Below are positions 63,035 through 64,000 of a DNA stretch of 64,000 bases, piece after piece. Made by a program: the position numbers and the translations under genes. Source of the stretch: JAJFJD01 sp965228695 (GTDB lineage Bacteria > Pseudomonadota > Alphaproteobacteria > UBA8366). Below the pieces are notes generated by a model. That model saw only the letters and a list, made by a program, of their open reading frames with translations. It ran no database searches and was not told the origin of the DNA. The stretch spans positions 3,348,001 to 3,412,000 of the forward strand of contig CBDDIB010000002.1 in assembly GCA_965228695.1 (NCBI GenBank), in the 5' to 3' direction. Position 1 is the first letter of the stretch. Every line of letters starts with the position of its first letter.

Positions 63035-63829
63035 ATGCGCCGGATCGTTTTTGTTGTGAGTTTGCTCTTCGCGTTTCCGATCGGTTTGGCCGAGGCCGCC
63101 CCGCAAATTCTCGGACTGTTCGCAAGCGGGCCGACACCGACGCAACTGCACTGCAAGGATGGCATGTGCAGCGCCCGTTTTTCGGCGTTTTGCCTGCAGC
63201 AACAGCGGGACGCTCCTCTGAGCGGGCAAGCCTATGTGCCGGCCGAGGGAACCCGACTGCACTTGGTGGTCACCGATAAGGACGGGTATCAGCGGATGGT
63301 GCCCGGCGAGGGATTAACGATCCGCAGCGCCAGTCACTATACGTCGGTGACGATCAGTATCGATGAAGAGGCGATCCGTGCCCTCGGTGGCGAAACGGCG
63401 GCGCTGGTGGTGCCGGTCCGGGCGACGCTCCTGCCGGAAACGCTGGCGACCGATTCCAATCCGCAGACCGTCGCCGAAATCGAACAAGCCGTCGGCCAGC
63501 ATCGGCGCATCGGCGAAACCATGGTGGAGCAGGGCGGCAAACTCTCCGAAGCGGCGCAGGCCGCCATGGCGATGATCAACCGTTTGCGTGGCAATGCGGA
63601 CCCGCTGCCGAAGGTGGCGCAGTCAACGGTCGCAAAACGCGTACTGAAGCAAACGACCGTGTCCGAGCCGGCCCAGGACATGATGGCGAACCGGATACAG
63701 CTCTGCGAAAACCTCAACCAGAGCGCTTGGTACAAGGGCGGCCTGTCCACCTGCCTGCAAAGCTATCACGACAGCTTCGTCAGCACGCTGAACACGGAAT
63801 TCTGGGAGGCGCTCGAAACTGGGAGCTAG
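63035..63829 (+). CDS. Secreted protein of unknown function
   Basis: This 264-residue protein starts with a signal peptide (MRRIVFVVSLLFAFPIGLAEA, cleavage near EAAP). The mature part shows paired Cys (LHCKDGMC and later CLQ), a beta-like central section (LHLVVTDKDGYQRMV) and a helical C-terminal part. No domain was recognised. GGAG lies about 10 bases before the ATG at 63035, supporting that start over an ATG 69 bases upstream. It is convergent with uvrA; the stops are 5 bases apart. Confidence 0.7.
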   Translation: MRRIVFVVSLLFAFPIGLAEAAPQILGLFASGPTPTQLHCKDGMCSARFSAFCLQQQRDAPLSGQAYVPAEGTRLHLVVTDKDGYQRMVPGEGLTIRSASHYTSVTISIDEEAIRALGGETAALVVPVRATLLPETLATDSNPQTVAEIEQAVGQHRRIGETMVEQGGKLSEAAQAAMAMINRLRGNADPLPKVAQSTVAKRVLKQTTVSEPAQDMMANRIQLCENLNQSAWYKGGLSTCLQSYHDSFVSTLNTEFWEALETGS

Positions 63830-63834
63830 CGCCG

Positions 63835-64000
63835 CTACGCGCTCTTGCGCCGCGTCGTCTGTTTCCGGAAATACGGCTGGAGATAGCGGCCGGTATGGCT
63901 GCGCGGTTCCTTCGCGATTTCTTCCGGGCTGCCGGTGGCGATGATCTCCCCGCCGCGGTTCCCGCCGTCCGGGCCCAGGTCGACCACGTGATCGGCGGTC
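63835..64000 (-). CDS. uvrA: UvrA excinuclease subunit, C-terminal end (partial)
   Basis: The last 54 residues of a leftward gene cut by the window edge read ADHVVDLGPDGGNRGGEI, then IATGSPEEIAKEPRSHTGRY and a basic tail ending RRKSA. This is the characteristic end of UvrA (after the ABC switch region: D-LGP-GG, G-IVA-GTPEE, S-TG-YL). UvrA is the damage-recognition ATPase of nucleotide excision repair. The rest lies beyond the window. Confidence 0.9.
   Translation of the reverse strand, partial: TADHVVDLGPDGGNRGGEIIATGSPEEIAKEPRSHTGRYLQPYFRKQTTRRKSA

Noticed and set aside
1..64000. CRISPR arrays, insertion sequences, phage genes, and anti-phage defence systems
   Set aside because: No regularly spaced repeats, transposase or integrase motifs, or recognisable defence genes were seen in any part of the window.

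Overview
The window reads as a GC-rich (roughly 60-65 percent by eye) chromosomal segment of an alphaproteobacterium, most likely of a Rhodospirillales-like lineage. The pointers are a PopZ polar-organizer gene (DUF2497), the order argS / SPOR protein / nagZ / scpA / scpB / tatABC / serS / surE / pcm / nlpD / yajC / secD / secF, TrmFO, and an NDUFAF6-type complex I assembly factor. There are no insertion sequences, phage genes or CRISPR arrays. The only RNA gene recognised is one tRNA-Cys. Genes are tightly packed, with several start/stop overlaps and convergent tail overlaps. The genus is not determined.

Region 1 (1-10.6 kb) is a protein-sorting and exopolysaccharide locus. It holds an exosortase fused to an EpsI domain (XrtD type), a WecA/MraY-family sugar-phosphate transferase, an unrecognised membrane-anchored protein with a long Pro/acidic linker, a PrsT-type TPR lipoprotein, a secreted protein with a VPLPA-CTERM-like tail (the presumed sorting substrate), and a VanZ-like membrane protein. 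A periplasmic PRC-barrel protein follows. A 40-residue gene start on the minus strand at the left edge probably continues this locus.

Region 2 (11-20.6 kb) holds tRNA-Cys, a divergent PIMT-like methyltransferase, TolC, PopZ, ValS, a small lipoprotein, a HExxH protein and IlvD.

Region 3 (20.7-37.2 kb) is an accessory metabolic stretch: an enoyl-CoA hydratase-family protein, two luciferase-like flavin oxidoreductases, a Na+/alanine symporter with a UspA protein, a LysR regulator lacking its DNA-binding domain beside a GalD-type tautomerase, an alpha/beta hydrolase, an SDR, a CaiB/BaiF CoA-transferase, a D-2-hydroxyacid dehydrogenase, an A-T-TE synthetase and a UbiD-family decarboxylase. These fit aromatic or oxo-acid metabolism, but no complete pathway can be read.

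Region 4 (37.2-64 kb) is mostly housekeeping: exonuclease III, a flavin-dependent halogenase (an accessory gene sitting among core genes), ErpA, a dGTPase, ArgS, a SPOR protein, NagZ, ScpAB, an orphan ABC ATPase with its own promoter and palindrome, TatABC, SerS, SurE, Pcm, a non-catalytic NlpD-type LytM protein, a DUF815 ATPase, YajC-SecD-SecF, an Mth938-domain protein, a PuuD-like membrane protein, the NDUFAF6-like protein, TrmFO, a DUF4389 protein, a class III adenylate cyclase, an unknown secreted protein and the C-terminus of UvrA.

The most distinctive content is the exosortase locus with its unknown fourth component, the A-T-TE synthetase beside a UbiD gene, and the truncated LysR regulator whose candidate operator is intact. 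All functional calls come from reading motifs; no database search was run.
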